Positions 1 through 11,144 are shown, counted from the stretch's first letter. The stretch: 64,000 nt of DNA from Odobenus rosmarus divergens (GCF_000321225.1 NW_004450403.1:1194798-1258797); one strand, 5' to 3'. Translations and numbers: made by a program. The notes: generated by a model not told the origin, from the letters alone.

Positions 1-1355
1 GACTTCTATTACTCTGAAATCATGTCAAGGAGACCATACATTGAGTTAGTATTAATCTATAGGTCTAAAGAGCCTTCCATATTGCCGGTAGACATCATCT
101 TTCTCCCAACAAAGCCAGGAGAACTTATACATTTGCAATCCTGACCCTGCAGAACTCTGTAATAATCGTTCATCCTTTGATCTATGTTACTATCATCCAT
201 GAGTTCCAACCAGACTTGAGTGGTCAATTAGCCTTGTGTCTTTCCTAACTAAGATATGGACTCAGGCATTCATGTACATGCTGTTCAAGGTAAATGGCCT
301 GGAAGTACATTTTTTTTCCTCTTCTCAACTGAATTGATTATGAATCAAAGCAAAAATAAGTGTTATTATTTATTGAACTCCCCATTTAAAAAAAAAAAAA
401 AAACAGTCCCAAGATATGTTCTGGTATAAATCTGGAACTACAGATGACATAGAAAAATTGGGTAAGTAGGTTTCCTGGAATTTCCCAGTATGATGATTAA
501 AAATATGAACTTGCCAGTCAAACTCGTTGGTCATGTCTCAGCTCTTCTTTATAGAAAATATGATCTTTGGAAATTTGCATATCTCCTTTAAAGCCTTATT
601 GTCCTCATTTGGAAAGGGAGAGTATAATCATGGTACTATTCCATGAGAAGTAGTATAGGTTAAAATAGATGTAAAATCTTTAGCAAACTGTCTGGCACAT
701 AATAATTTCAAAAATTTTTATCATTTATTTTCTTAAAAAAATCTAACCTCCCAATATATCAAAATTGACTAATCCAACAGGGACATATCTAGACTGAATG
801 CAAGTAGTGTTTCAACTCCTTATTTCATATATGTCAAAGCTGAAAAAATATTAAAGAAAAAAATAAGGAAAATGACATTGTTACTATTAACCAAGTGCTG
901 TGGCAGTTCCTTTCTCATTTTGTGGAAATGCTATCCTCACTGTATGACTATGGATATTGAAAAAGAGCCAATAATCAAGTACATTAAACATCAAGTTTCA
1001 TCATCATTCTTGTACTTTTAAATAAAAATAAAAAAAAAAAAACAGGAAATCTGCCTGATATAGTCGTTTAAAGCAGAGCTTAATCTAGATCTGGTTTCTT
1101 CAGATTTTCAAGTCCAGCGTGCCTCAACTTCTGCAAGACCACTGCTGATACAGAGTGTCCTGAGTTTATGAAAGATTGGAGGAATTGTCTTAATGTGCTT
1201 CCACAATAAGCCTGCTCACTCTTCCCTCACAAGAGATGCTAAATATGGAGATCAGTTCCAAAAAGGGAGAGAGAAGGCTTGGATCCTTTGACTTGGTATC
1301 CAGGTACTCAAGAGTAGCAGAGCTGAAGGTATTAACTCATTTGTAAAATGAGGGA
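1..1355. other. Unannotated AT-rich non-coding DNA
   Basis: No open frame of note and no recognised gene. Short A-runs lie near 389-404 and 1028-1042. A MIR-like stretch is listed separately at 540-725. The last ~30 bases (about 1325-1355, ending in a CTCATTTGTAAAATGAGGG motif) resemble the MIR core and are cut by the start of the L1 that follows. The rest is old unique sequence. Confidence 0.6.
540..725 (+). repeat. MIR SINE relic
   Basis: The order of motifs fits an old MIR in plus orientation: a CCTCATTTGGAAAGGG block matching the core (CCTCATCTGTAAAATGGG), then a variable stretch, then AGCAAACTGTCTGGCACATAA, which matches the 3' part (AGCACAGTGCCTGGCACATA). Ends are diffuse. Confidence 0.5.
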
Positions 1356-2454
1356 GGAATAGTCTTTCAACAAATGGTGCTGGGAAATCTGAGTACTCTC
1401 ATGAAGAATGAAGTCGAATTCTGGCCTCACACACCTCACACCAAATACAGAGGTAGTGCAACATTAATAATAGACCTAAATATAAGGGCTAAACCTGTAA
1501 AACTTTTAGGAGAAAACATAGGAGTAAATTCTTGTGACATTGAGTTAGACAATGGTTTCTTAGATATGATAGCAAACACACAAGCAATGAAAGAAAAAGG
1601 AGACATGTTGGACTTCATTAAAATCAGACACACTTAAGCCCCAAAGGACAGGAAAATGAAAATACAGCCCACAGAATGGGAGAAAATATTTGCAAATCAT
1701 ACAGTCGATGAGGTACTTATATTAAAAACACATATTTTTACAAAGGCAAAGGGTCTTAAGAGATATTTTTCCATGAAAGATTTATAAATGGCCACCAAGC
1801 ACATGGAATGATGCTCATCACTCATCATTAGGGAAATGAAAACCAAAACCACCATGAGTTACCACTTCCCATCCATTAGGATAGCTATAATCATAAAAAC
1901 AAACAATACTAGGATCTGGAAAAATTGGAAGCCTCATTCATTGGTGTCGTGGACATAAAATGGTGCCATCACTTTGGAAAGTAGGTTTGGCAGTTCTTCA
2001 AAATGTTAAACATAGAGTTACCATATGTCCCAGAAAGTCTACCTCTAGATATGGACCCAAGAGAAATGAAGATAGTGTCCACATAGGAACCTGCACGTAC
2101 ATGTTTATAATAGCATTATTCACAAGAGCCAAAATGTGGAGACAACTCAAATGTCCATCAACTGATGAATGGATAAACAAAATGTGGTCCATCCTTACAA
2201 TGTTTATTATTTGTTTATAGAAAGGAATGCAATACTGAGGTGTACTACAACATGGGAAAACATTATGCTAAGTGAAAGAATCCAGGCACAAAAGACTACA
2301 TGTGGTATGATTCCATTCATTCAAGAAGTTCGAAGTAGGCATATCCATAGAGAGAGAAAGAGTAGATTAGTGATTTCCACAGACTGGAGAGAGAGGTAAA
2401 GAGAGTAAGTGCTAATGGGTATAAGGTGTTTTGGGGGCAATGAACACGTTTTTA
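1356..2454 (+). mobile_element. L1M LINE, 3' part of ORF2 (decayed), left piece
   Basis: Begins at the typical CAACAAATGGTGCTGGGAA landmark of L1 ORF2 and runs through a decayed C-terminal ORF2 region, including stretches that still read AGGAGAAAACATAGG, GGGAGAAAATATTTGCAAAT and CAAATGTCCATCAACTGATG. Frameshifts and stops break the frame everywhere; the longest remnants are under 90 codons. The element is 5'-truncated and continues after an inserted CAN-SINE at 2678. It is an ancient eutherian L1 (L1MA/L1MB-like), long inactive. Confidence 0.88.
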
Positions 2455-2663
2455 TTTCTTTTATTTTTTATTTTTTTAAAGATTTATTTATTTCAGAAAG
2501 AGAAAACATAAGCAGGAGGGGCAGAGAGAGAGGAAGATAGAATCTCAAGCAGACTCCACACTGAGCTTGGAGCAATGTGGGGCTTAATCTCACAACTCTG
2601 AGATCAGGACCTGAGCCGAAACCAACAGTTGGATGTTGAACTGACTGCACCACCCAGGCACTC
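2455..2663 (-). mobile_element. CAN-SINE (tRNA-derived), minus strand, nested in L1
   Basis: Reading the minus strand gives a degenerate GTGCCTGGGTGGTGCAGT head, the tRNA-like A and B boxes, a purine/pyrimidine-rich body and an AATAAATAAATCTTT-AAAAA tail. It is flanked by imperfect 14-bp target-site duplications (2441-2454 TGAACACGTTTTTA and 2664-2677 TGAATGCGTTTTTA, 12 of 14 identical), which fixes the edges. It interrupts the L1M 3' UTR, so it is younger than that L1. Confidence 0.92.
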
Positions 2664-2677
2664 TGAATGCGTTTTTA

Positions 2678-2815
2678 AACTAGATAGTGGTGATGGTCAC
2701 ACAACCCTGTGGTGAGAGTAAAATCACTGAAATGCACACTTTAACAAAAGGAATATTATGATACTTAAATATGTAAATTGTAACTCAATAAAGCCATTAA
2801 AAAATCCATATATGC
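2678..2815 (+). mobile_element. L1M LINE 3' UTR end, right piece
   Basis: Continuation of the L1 at 1356 after the SINE. It carries the L1M 3' UTR landmarks TAGTGGTGATGGTCACACAA, CACTGAAATGCACACTTTAA and AACTCAATAAAGCCATTAAAAAA, i.e. the polyadenylation signal and remnant A-tail. Confidence 0.88.
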
Positions 2816-3044
2816 GTTTGAGTATCAACATTGGAGAAACCAAACCTTAATCAGGTATGGGAACAGAGTTAAGAACGACCCTTAGAACTGAGCGGCAATG
2901 GGCTAGGAATACATTGGGGTGGATAGGGAGATGACTAGCAAGGATAGAAGTAAGATAGGAGGGTCCATGGCCTATGCCTTAAAAGCAGCTAAACTATGGG
3001 AGGTTCTAGTCATGTTGGGGTCAGCCCTGGGGTAATGGAAGTGT
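2816..3044. other. Unique non-coding stretch
   Basis: No repeat or gene recognised between the L1 tail and the hAT relic. Confidence 0.5.
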
Positions 3045-3415
3045 TAATCCCAACCAGTAGCTCGCAGGTATGATCCAAGAACTCCTGAGAATCTCCAAGA
3101 CACTTTTCATTGATCCATGAGGACAAAATGATTTTCATAATAAAACTAAGATGTCATTGGCCCTTTTCAGTCTCATTCTCTAATAAGCATACAGAGGAAT
3201 TTTCCAGAAAGCTTTCTGATGTGTTATGACATCATTGCTCTGGCAGTGAATGGAATGTGTGCTACCTTATTCTTGTATTTTAAACATTTCTCAGTTTTAA
3301 TTTCTAATATGTTACCTTTTGATAGAGCACACACAAACTAAAGATCTTTGAGATCTTCAGTGATTTTTAAGAGTCAATGGAGTTCTAAGATGAAAACATT
3401 TGAGAACTCCTGGTC
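3045..3415. mobile_element. hAT-type DNA transposon relic
   Basis: Internal phrases (CCATGAGGACAAAATGATTTT, CATAATAAAACTAAGATGTC, TTTCTCAGTTTTAATTTCTAAT, TTTTTAAGAGTC) and the right end TTTGAGAACTCCTGG match an old eutherian non-autonomous hAT family whose terminal repeats read CAG-GGTTCTCAAA. The left end is decayed. The exact family name was not verified; orientation is left open. Confidence 0.6.
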
Positions 3416-3849
3416 TACCTCTGAACAATGGGTTGAGGTGGGCACTGGATGCTTTTACAACAAATGATGGTCCTGTGGGGATCGTGTGTGTGGACATCAG
3501 TGGGCTATGTGTGGGCTATCCAGATTTCTGAGGCTCTATGGCACCACTCAGTCTTCAGTCTTAATTCAATCTCACAAACACTGAAGCCCTACAGATAATG
3601 AGGCTAACAAATATTGGTGCTAAATGTCAGAGATACAGAGGGAAATCAAGCAGGCACGGTCAGTCTCTGCCTGTCTAGGGCTTAAACTCACAATCTTATC
3701 CTCACTTCCGAGCTTTCTTGTTCTTCCTCCTAGGGAAAGTCTGGAGATTTTCATGGTCATGGTAAATTAACTTGTGCTCTTTCTCACAGAAGTGTTTCTG
3801 AGACCTCTGTCTCCATCCACAAGGGAAGACCCAGGTACACTCTAGCCAT
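3416..3849. other. Unannotated stretch, possible L2 beginning near 3600
   Basis: Mostly unique. The text around 3600-3685 (AAATGTCAGAGATACAGAG ... CAGTCTCTGCCTG) resembles the inner part of an L2 and may belong to the L2 end listed next, but the match is weak. Confidence 0.4.
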
Positions 3850-4038
3850 GCAGGTGGGATGTCAGGTTCCTACCTGTATTCTTGCACTAATGAAACTGTA
3901 TGTTCCTGTGAGTTACTTCACTCAGTACCTGATACCATTAGGGGCAGAGACCTTTTGCTACTCAGAGTTGTATCCCCGATGCTTAGCACCATACCTTGTA
4001 GTTCACGAATGCCCAATAAAGCTTTGGATTGAATAAAC
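3850..4038 (+). repeat. L2 LINE 3' end
   Basis: Classic L2 tail order on the plus strand: GGGGCAGAGACC, GTATCCCCGATGCTTAGCACC, then CCCAATAAAGCTTTGGATTGAATAAA, equivalent to the consensus 'GGGCAGGGACTGTG ... GTATCCCCAGCGCCTAGCAC ... CAATAAATGTTTGTTGAATGAATGAA'. Ancient and inert. Confidence 0.8.
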
Positions 4039-4639
4039 AAAACAGCGAATTGCCCCCCTACAGAACATAATCGTGGGGCTCTCAGACACTATAAATGAGT
4101 GTGAAAATGCTCTGGATCTCCTGCTAAGTGGCCAGGGACTGAATCCTAAACCAGCAGCCCTCAATCCAGACCTACCTGCTATGGAGACCGGACAGGTCTA
4201 GCGCCTGGGACGGCAACACACCGAGAGCTCAGTGAAAGGTTGGCTTCATGCAAAGTGTCAATAGTTAGCCAACATAATGGACTGGGCTCACCAAAATCTC
4301 CTGCAGCTACTGCCGTCTGGCCACCTCCTGCTGGCTCCATGGTTTTGTTGTCTCAAATGCAAAGACTGAGGCAGACTCTATGACAACAGTACCAGTGCTT
4401 TGGGCATGACTATAGGGATTTTATGTTTGACTCACAAGGAGTATCAGAGAACAATGCTTTGGTCCTGGAAGATGCCATCTGCATAATGAAGATAGAATGT
4501 CAGAAGTATCCAGAAAGAAGGATGCTGGAAGCATCTAGTTTTTGTGCTAATTTCTGGACACAATGCCTTCCTCACGCAAATTTAAAGAATAGTTAGAAAG
4601 CAGTAGTAGTTATGTTCTTGTTCAAGAAACAACTTATTT
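4039..4639. other. Unique non-coding DNA
   Basis: About 600 bases with no recognised repeat, open frame or motif cluster. Confidence 0.5.
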
Positions 4640-4833
4640 TTTTTGAAGATTTGTTTATTTACTTTAGAGAGAGAAAGAGAGCACAGAAGAAGAGGCAGAA
4701 GGAGAGAATCTTTAAGCAGAGTCTGCGCAAAGTTCGGAGCCCAATGTGGGGTTTGATCCCGCGACCTTGAGATCATGACCTGAGCCAAAATCAAGGGTCT
4801 GACACTTAACCGACTGCACCACCCAGGCACCCC
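4640..4833 (-). mobile_element. CAN-SINE, minus strand
   Basis: Full-length in outline on the minus strand: GGGGTGCCTGGGTGGTGCAG head, tRNA-related A and B boxes, CT-rich middle, AAATAAACAAATCTTC tail. A near-perfect direct repeat AAGAAACMACTTMTT flanks it (left about 4624-4638, right 4834-4848), a target-site duplication. Confidence 0.93.
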
Positions 4834-4848
4834 AAGAAACCACTTCTT

Positions 4849-5314
4849 GATAAATATTTCCACCAAGTTTCCTCAGGTTTCAAAAGCCCCCCTGGCAAGA
4901 AAGGGACCAGAGGAAATCACAGCAAAACAGCTCCTGAATAGTTTCAGATGGCCCACTCTCCTCCGTTCTTTGCACAGGTCTTCTAACTGAAGGGGCAGAT
5001 TTGGAATCCTCCTGAAGAAATTAAACATAATTTAATTACAAACGCTGCCTGCCCTTCGGGTCTTTATGGAAGGTCCCTCCCCATGCAGTCAGCATTATTT
5101 GGGGCATTCTCTGGGCTAGAGAAAAGTCATTTTGCTCTCTATGTATTATAGGATTTAAAAATCTGTGGGTCATACAAATGGCAAAATAGCTTATTGAATG
5201 CTGGTAGCTTGCCTGTAAAAACACCTCACCATTTCTAAATGTGAAGTTTTAAAATCTCAATCTCAAAATTCTGGTTTTGCTGTCATTTGCTCACCATGGT
5301 CTTTTTGTTGTGTA
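4849..5314. other. Unique non-coding DNA
   Basis: No recognised repeat or gene. AT-rich toward the right end. Confidence 0.5.
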
Positions 5315-5630
5315 GTGTTTTAGTTTAGGTGCTCTCTCTGCTGTGACAGAATACCACCGGCCCAGGGGCTGAAACAGGGAGCAATGACTTCTCACAGCTT
5401 GAGAGGCTGACGTCCAGGATCTGGGTGCAGCCAATTCCATTCCCAGGGAGAGCTCCCTTCCTGGTTTCTCCCTGTGTCCTGAGTTGGTAGAGAGCCAACT
5501 TCCTCTCAGGTCTCTTCTCATGAGATCACTAATCCCATCAAGAGAGCTCCACTTTCATGAACTCACCAGCTCCCAAAGCCTCCATCTCCAAATACCATCA
5601 CATTGGGGGTGAGGGCTTTAGAGGCATGCA
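5315..5630 (-). mobile_element. MaLR solo LTR (MST/MLT1A-like), minus strand
   Basis: Reverse-complement MaLR LTR signature: opening TGTTTTAGTTTAGGTGCTC, then GACAGAATACCACC, TTCTCACAGCTTGAGAGGCTG, CTGTGTCCTGAG, ACTAATCCCATCAAGAGAGC and CCAAATACCATCACATTGG. No internal retroviral sequence adjoins it, so it is a solitary LTR from the non-autonomous ERVL-MaLR group. Confidence 0.85.
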
Positions 5631-5659
5631 GTCATGTGGTCCATGACCTATGGAAGGAG

Positions 5660-6105
5660 GGACTGAAAAGCAGGCAAGCAAAATAATTCGACATTACAGT
5701 TGCCATAGTGGAGACCTGTGTAAGGCATGTGCAAAACCTGTCCAAGGAATCAAGGAAGGCTTCTTGGAAGAGGGAACATTTTTCCTCGGAAACAATTGCC
5801 CAACAGACAGACCAACAGAAGAGATTCCAGACAGAAGTAATGCAAGGGCTTGAGAGAGCATGGCACATTCAGGGAACTCCAGGTGAGTTCAGAGTGTGGG
5901 AGCACATGGTGCCCGGTGGAGGTAGTGAAAGATACTGCAGGACGGGAGCAGGGCGCCATAACCCGGAGCACTGGGCTAATGGATTTCTACTTGAAGAGCC
6001 CCTGAAGAACTTTGGAACCAGGAAACAGCAGTATAATTTTATGTTAACAAAGCTCTTTAAGTGGCAGCATGGAGAAAGGGCTGGAAGCCATTCTGAATGC
6101 CAGAG
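5660..6105 (-). repeat. L2 LINE fragment, minus strand
   Basis: Reads like the reverse complement of L2: AAGGAAGGCTTCTTGGAAGAGG, GGGCTTGAGAGAGCATGGC, GTTCAGAGTGTGGGAGCACA and AAAGGGCTGGAAGCCATTCT in order. The plus-strand open frame of 135 codons across 5708-6115 is a by-product of this repeat, not a gene. Confidence 0.7.
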
Positions 6106-7059
6106 AAACTGCTAGAAGGACGACAGTATAGTTCTGAGTCTGAGACAGGTAGTGACAGTCGGGTGAAAACAAACACAAAACCAAAAACAGGACAGTGAGT
6201 TAAATTTAAGCTTTAAATAAATAACACATTTTTGGTATAAGTGTGTCCGTCCCATGTAATATTTGGCAACACTGACTTGCAGCCTGATGTTTTCTCCCTG
6301 TTCTTTTGTATTTCACTCTGGTGATAAATTGATCTGCCACCCTGACTTCTGATTAAATGAATGCTCTAGATGAAAGGAAAGAAGCTTGTTGTATCCACGC
6401 CAGGTGGCATGCATTGCCACCACCAAAAAGCACTTCTGAGAAGCCCCACGACCATGCAGGCTGGCTGGAAGCTGTACAAGGTCAGGGTCCCAAGAGGCCG
6501 GCCCTCCGGAGCCTGCAGCCAGAAGCAGCTTGGCCATCCTGAGGTACCACGGGGACAAGGACTCCAGGGAACACAGGAGCAGTGACAGCCGGCGGAGCTC
6601 GGCATCCTCCAATGCCAACCAACACACCAGCCGCGCTGGATCGGGAGGAAATCGGGGGGCGGGGTGGCGTGCGCCCCACGCTGGGACTGCTCCCAGACTT
6701 CAGGTGACCCTGCCAGGCCCCGCTCTTTATGTGTGGAAATTCTCAGACTGAATGGAAGAAATAGAGCTTGGCTCGGGGAACTTCCAAAGGCCACCCAGAA
6801 GTTTCCACAGAAAGCAAGGCAACATCTGGTTTGGTCCCGGGAACACATTTGCTGAACACAGACATGAGGCAGACAAGGGCCGGGGGCTGATCTTATTAGG
6901 TGTGGAGTGGAGCTCTGCATTTCTAGAATCACTCAGACTCTGGCAAATTTGCAGTGGAATAAGCAAGAAAAGGAAATTATTTCTGTTGCCATGAACAGTG
7001 GAAGAATATCCTGAGAGTTGACGGTGGGAATGGTTTATCGAAGCCCGAGGCACAGGAAG
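6106..7059. other. Moderately GC-rich unique DNA without a recognisable gene
   Basis: 6356-6932 holds overlapping open frames on both strands (up to 188 codons on the minus strand), but the predicted peptides match no family I know, and open frames on both strands at once are what a GC-rich segment produces. No splice-site pattern or promoter was convincing. Confidence 0.5.
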
Positions 7060-7200
7060 GAGGCTCCTGAGGTACGGGTTTTGGAGCTGGTTCTCTCACC
7101 AACTACCTCTGTGACCTTGGACTGGTCACTTAACCTCTCTGAACATCAGTTTCCTCCAACCTAAAATGTGGAGGTTGTCTTACGTCAGTGGATTTCGACT
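7060..7200 (+). repeat. MIR SINE
   Basis: Very clear MIR core in plus orientation: CCTCTGTGACCTTGGACTGG, TCACTTAACCTCTCTGAACA and TCAGTTTCCTCCAACCTAAAATG. Well-preserved for its age. Confidence 0.88.
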
Positions 7201-7569
7201 GGGTTCCGGGTTCCATGGAGCCTGAGGGTTCCTCCACGGGCAGAGCATCAGGGGAGGCTGGGAGGCAGGGAGGCTGCCCCCACCCCCCACCCCCGCACCT
7301 GCAGCCTCCGCTCAAGCCCCTCCTGCAGAGGAAGGACTCCGTGGTTGCAAGCTGTGGTTCCTTGTAGTTTTTTTGTGGGAAAAGAAAGACAGTTTAACTG
7401 ATAAGAAATATGTGGAAACCCTAGTCTGAGAGGTAAGAGCATCCTTCCAACAGTCTGTGATTTCGAGATCTTTTTTCTTTTTCATCTTGCTCTTCCCTCT
7501 ATCAACTAGAGCTTTCCATATTTCAATTAGACATTGAAGGTGAAATGGGAACAAGGAGGAGATTTGGGG

Positions 7570-8130
7570 GGGTTATGAAATTGAGGGCCACCGATTGCCA
7601 GTCGCCGCCGTGGATGGGGTGGTGCTGGCCGGAAGGTGCGGAGGCACTGTCATCTGCGTTGTGAGTTTCACACACTGAAAATGAAGTATGAGCGCAAGGT
7701 GGCCAGGCCAGGTCTGTGCCTGCAGCAGAGGCTGAGGGGAGGGGAAGATCTGGGGGGATGAGCTGACCGAGGGGGTGCCGCAGGCAGCCAGGCAGCTCGG
7801 TTAAGAAGAGGCGCCGGCATGTTCCAAACACAGGAAGGCGGTGGTGTCCCGCACAGAGTGGACGCTCCAGGGCGGACTCGAGGCCAGCAACGTGCTAGCG
7901 GGGACTCGGGTGCAGAAAGGCCCTCCCGCCGTGCGCTCCTGAGCTTCCCAACGAGGCCCAGAGTCGAAGCGCAGGTGACGAACCCCGCTGTATGGTAACG
8001 TGTGGGCCTACAGGGGATTGTTCCCCAACCGCCCGGGTTCCTGCCCCCCCACCCCGCGGAGGACCCGCGCTCTGCCCCGGGTAAGGCCCGGCACCGCAGA
8101 CCGCGGCCAGCTCTGAGCCCCGGCTTTCAC
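7570..8130. promoter_or_regulatory. CpG-enriched GC-rich patch
   Basis: CpG dinucleotides are dense compared with the surrounding DNA, especially 7800-8110 (for example GCGCCGG, GACTCGAGG, CCCGCCGTGCGC, CCGCGGAGGACCCGCGC, CCGCGGCC). This could be a weak or decayed CpG island. I see no TATA box, initiator or first exon that would make it a promoter with confidence. Confidence 0.4.
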
Positions 8131-8144
8131 ACTCACAGAACTGG

Positions 8145-8335
8145 TTTCTAGCTGTAGCTCCATCTGTCCCTTGCTAACACTGTCGCTGTGGGCCACAAGA
8201 CACCTGCCTTCTCTGGGTATCCATTTCCTCATATAAAATGGGGACATTGGATGATGACACGGGAATTATTACCATCATCGGTTCTCAGTTATGAGGGTCA
8301 AGTAGAGAATGGATAAGAATGTGCTGTGAAAAGTG
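8145..8335 (+). repeat. MIR SINE
   Basis: MIR in plus orientation: CACTGTCGCTGTGGGCCA (for CTGTGTGACCTTGGGCA), CATTTCCTCATATAAAATGG, a GGATGATGA stretch and the 3' part TTATGAGGGTCAAGTAGAG. Confidence 0.75.
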
Positions 8336-8342
8336 ATAAAAA

Positions 8343-8541
8343 GGGGGGGGGCACCAAGGTGGCTCAGTTAAGTGTCCTACTCTTGATCTTAGCTCAGGTC
8401 TTAATCTCAGGGTCCTGAGGTCCTGCTTGAGATTTTCTCCCCTCTGCTCCTCCCACCTTCCCTCTCTGAAAAGGAAGAAAGGAAGGAAGGAAGGAAGGAA
8501 GGAAGGAAGGAAGGAAGGAAAAGAAAGAAAGAAGAAAGAAA

Positions 8542-8593
<52 letters not shown>

Positions 8594-8624
8594 AAAAGAA
8601 AGAAAGAAAAAGAGAAAGAAAAAA
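8343..8624 (+). mobile_element. CAN-SINE with expanded purine microsatellite tail
   Basis: Head GGGGGGGGCACCAAGGTGGC, tRNA-like body with GGGTCCTGAGG and a CTCCCACC-CCCTCTCT pyrimidine stretch, then instead of a plain A-tail a 157-nt uninterrupted purine run (8468-8624): ten tandem GGAA units at 8481-8520 followed by irregular GAAA repeats. No clear target-site duplication was found. Any open frame across it is low-complexity and spurious. Confidence 0.88.
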
Positions 8625-9958
8625 TTACTGGAATACCAACCTATGTTGGCTACCATGTAAACACTGCAGTATTCAGTACTTCTGGATGAACAAAATGTAC
8701 CATGGTACCTGTGGAAAAGCTAAGCATGCAGGACGGCTCAGCTCTATGATTTTTCTGGAGAAACCAAAATATGTGTCACATTTATAAAGAAGCTTTCCTT
8801 GGGAGCTCGATGTCTGCTCTGTTTCGGGTAGCAGGCAACCAAGGAAGTTGCTGAAAATTTTACATGAAATAATTCTGTGTGCTTTCAAACCAAAATGTTT
8901 CTGTTTTCATTTTAACTAATGACTTTTAAATGAATGACACAAGCTTAGGGACTAATAAAGATCGACCACAGAAGGGGAGAGGAGAAGCAGTTCAAACCTT
9001 ACATTCTGCTGGAATTCATTTAAGCATACAATGAGGAATGTCCGTGGGCAAGCCACCCACTAAAACAAACAAAGGCTCTCCTGAAAATTAAAACACAACG
9101 AAAAGCAAAAGCATACCATTAAAAAAAATAATCCCTTTGGGTGAGACAAGTATTCTAAGCATCTGTTTCATTAAGAACAAAATGATTTAATATACTATCA
9201 AGAGATCCCTTTCCCCAAACTCATAAAAGGAGTCCATTGCTTTCTTGGGCATCTGTCTTGCTGTGTCTAATGGAGACCTGAACTAGAAACATATCCCCAA
9301 ACAGGACATTTCCACACTGGCCGAAGCATTTCCATGTTTGCACGACTCAGCTCCTGCTCAGAATCGTAGCTGTAATGAACTGAATGGGTCCTCGAAGAAT
9401 ATTTGTTGAACGAATGAATGAATGAACCAAGAGTGATCAAGAAGGATTCTTTTCCTCACTAGGAACCTTTGGTGTTGGTATTTCTATAGGAGAGAAGACA
9501 CTTCTCACAGGTGAATTGCTTCTGCTTTAAATATCTAAGATCGAACTATTGTTATCGGAATAGCGACATTACAAATTTTCTTAGTCCCAGTGTTTTCCTA
9601 CTGTTAAAAGGAAAATATGACTTTTCCACTCCAGACACTGCTCCAAGTTTCCCGAGCTTGTTTTCACACCCAGGTGTGCTGGACACAGAATGATGAGTGA
9701 CATGAGAGAGGTCCCTGATGGCGACCCCTTCAGCCGTGATAACGTCCCATGCATGCATGTTCTGCGGAGATGCTGGGTCCCTTTAGGATCTGCATGTTGT
9801 CTTCTCCTTAGGGGAAGCCCAAAGAGCTCAATTCAGCTCACCCATAGTCATGGTCAGGCCCAGCCGGATGGCCCCCTGCTCTGCAATGAGTCCAAATCCA
9901 CTTGACTCCATCACACATGCACACATACATGTGTTTACACCCAAGAAGAGACACATAT
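8625..9958. other. Unique non-coding DNA
   Basis: No gene seen. A short TGTTGAACGAATGAATGAATG motif at about 9402-9424 looks like the terminal few bases of an L2 (GAAT repeats). The rest is unassigned; 8930-9240 is A-rich. Confidence 0.5.
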
Positions 9959-10287
9959 TGTCTTAGTCCATTCAGGCTTCCGTGACGGAATACCACAAAC
10001 AAGATGACTCCAACAACAATCACGTATTTCTCGCAGAGACCGGGGAGTCCAAGATAAAGATACCAACGTTGGCCAGAGTCCACTTCTTTTTCATAGATGT
10101 CTTCTTACTGTGTCCTCCACATGGCAGTAAAAGGACGAGGGGGCTCTTTGGGCTATCTCTCATAAGGACTCTAATCCCATTCAGGAGTGCTCCACCCTCA
10201 TGACCTAATCACCTCCTCACGCCATCCTTGTGGGGGTTAGGTTCCCACATATGAATGTTGAGTAGATACATTCAGTCTGTCCCATGT
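9959..10287 (-). mobile_element. MaLR solo LTR (MST-like), minus strand
   Basis: Begins TGTCTTAGTCCATTCAGGCT, then GGAATACCACAAACAAG, TTTCTCGCAGAGACCGG, ACTGTGTCCTCCACATGGC, TCTAATCCCATTCAGGAG, TCATGACCTAATCACCTCC and CATATGAATGTTGAG, the reverse complement of an MST-type LTR. It is a solitary LTR in the same orientation as the copy at 5315. Confidence 0.9.
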
Positions 10288-11144
10288 AGTCTAAAGAAAT
10301 AAATAAGTTACGTTGGCCTCACTCTTTAAAAACCTGAGGAAACATCAGAAAATATAAGTTTATTAATGCAGATAATTGTCAAAACCAAATAGATAATGGG
10401 GAAATGCTTGGAGGAAATGTGTTTTCCTAGGATTCCTCTTAATTGCCCAAAAGAAGCATTTCTCACAGAATAATGGCTAAGATATTCTTTTGACAATCTT
10501 AGCTTCAAACCACCATGTTTTGTGCTTTGAAAATAAGTTTGCTCAGAGATGAAAAGGACTCCAAGAATATAGAAGCTGCATCTTTGATTAGTCTATAAGA
10601 TTATGTATTTGGTTTGCACAATCACAAGCAATTGCTTTTTAACTATTCATATTTCACATTGCATACAGATCACTGGGTAAACACATCACACCCATGTCAT
10701 ACGGCCACTGTGAAGTCAGGTTTGTTCGGTCTAGAATAAAGGCTCTCAAGCTCACTCCGTTAGTAGAGCACTCAAAAGTCATAGCACTCTTTGTAAGACA
10801 TCAGAGAGTGTTCATGCATACTTAATCCTACGACACAAATGTGACTGCCTCATATGCAAGCAATAGGATATTTCAGTCATGATGATAGGAATAAAAAAAA
10901 AAGTATAATCATCTGGTCCTGAGTGTCTTAATTACTATGTTAGCTCTTCATATTTTTCGTTATATATTGGATTTATTTGCAACAAAGCCTAACAATTATT
11001 GGAGCAAACCTTAAAATAGAGAAAAAGCTCCTCATAAACTAACGCTCTGAGTGTGCGTGTGAGTGTGCACATGTGTGACTGTGCATGAGTGTGCGCGTGT
11101 GTGCTGAGAGAGACATTGAGGAGGGGGGACTGGGAAAATGTAAT
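10288..11144. other. Unique DNA with a GT-rich tract
   Basis: 10288-11040 has no recognised repeat. 11047-11105 is an imperfect alternating (GT/GC/CA) tract of about 58 bases, a candidate Z-DNA segment. Confidence 0.5.

Noticed and set aside
1374..1637. 87-codon frame with similarity to a known protein
   Set aside because: It is a fragment of decayed L1 ORF2, part of the mobile element, not a host gene.
5708..6115. 135-codon plus-strand open frame
   Set aside because: Antisense to an L2 fragment; no domain.
6366..6932. 188-codon minus-strand open frame
   Set aside because: No recognised domain, overlapped by plus-strand frames of similar quality, GC-rich composition.
8285..8660. Phe/Ser-rich and Lys/Arg-rich open frames
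   Set aside because: Direct translation of the SINE purine microsatellite tail.
9402..9424. GAATGAATGAATG run as a regulatory repeat
   Set aside because: Simplest explanation is the terminal repeat of an L2 3' end.
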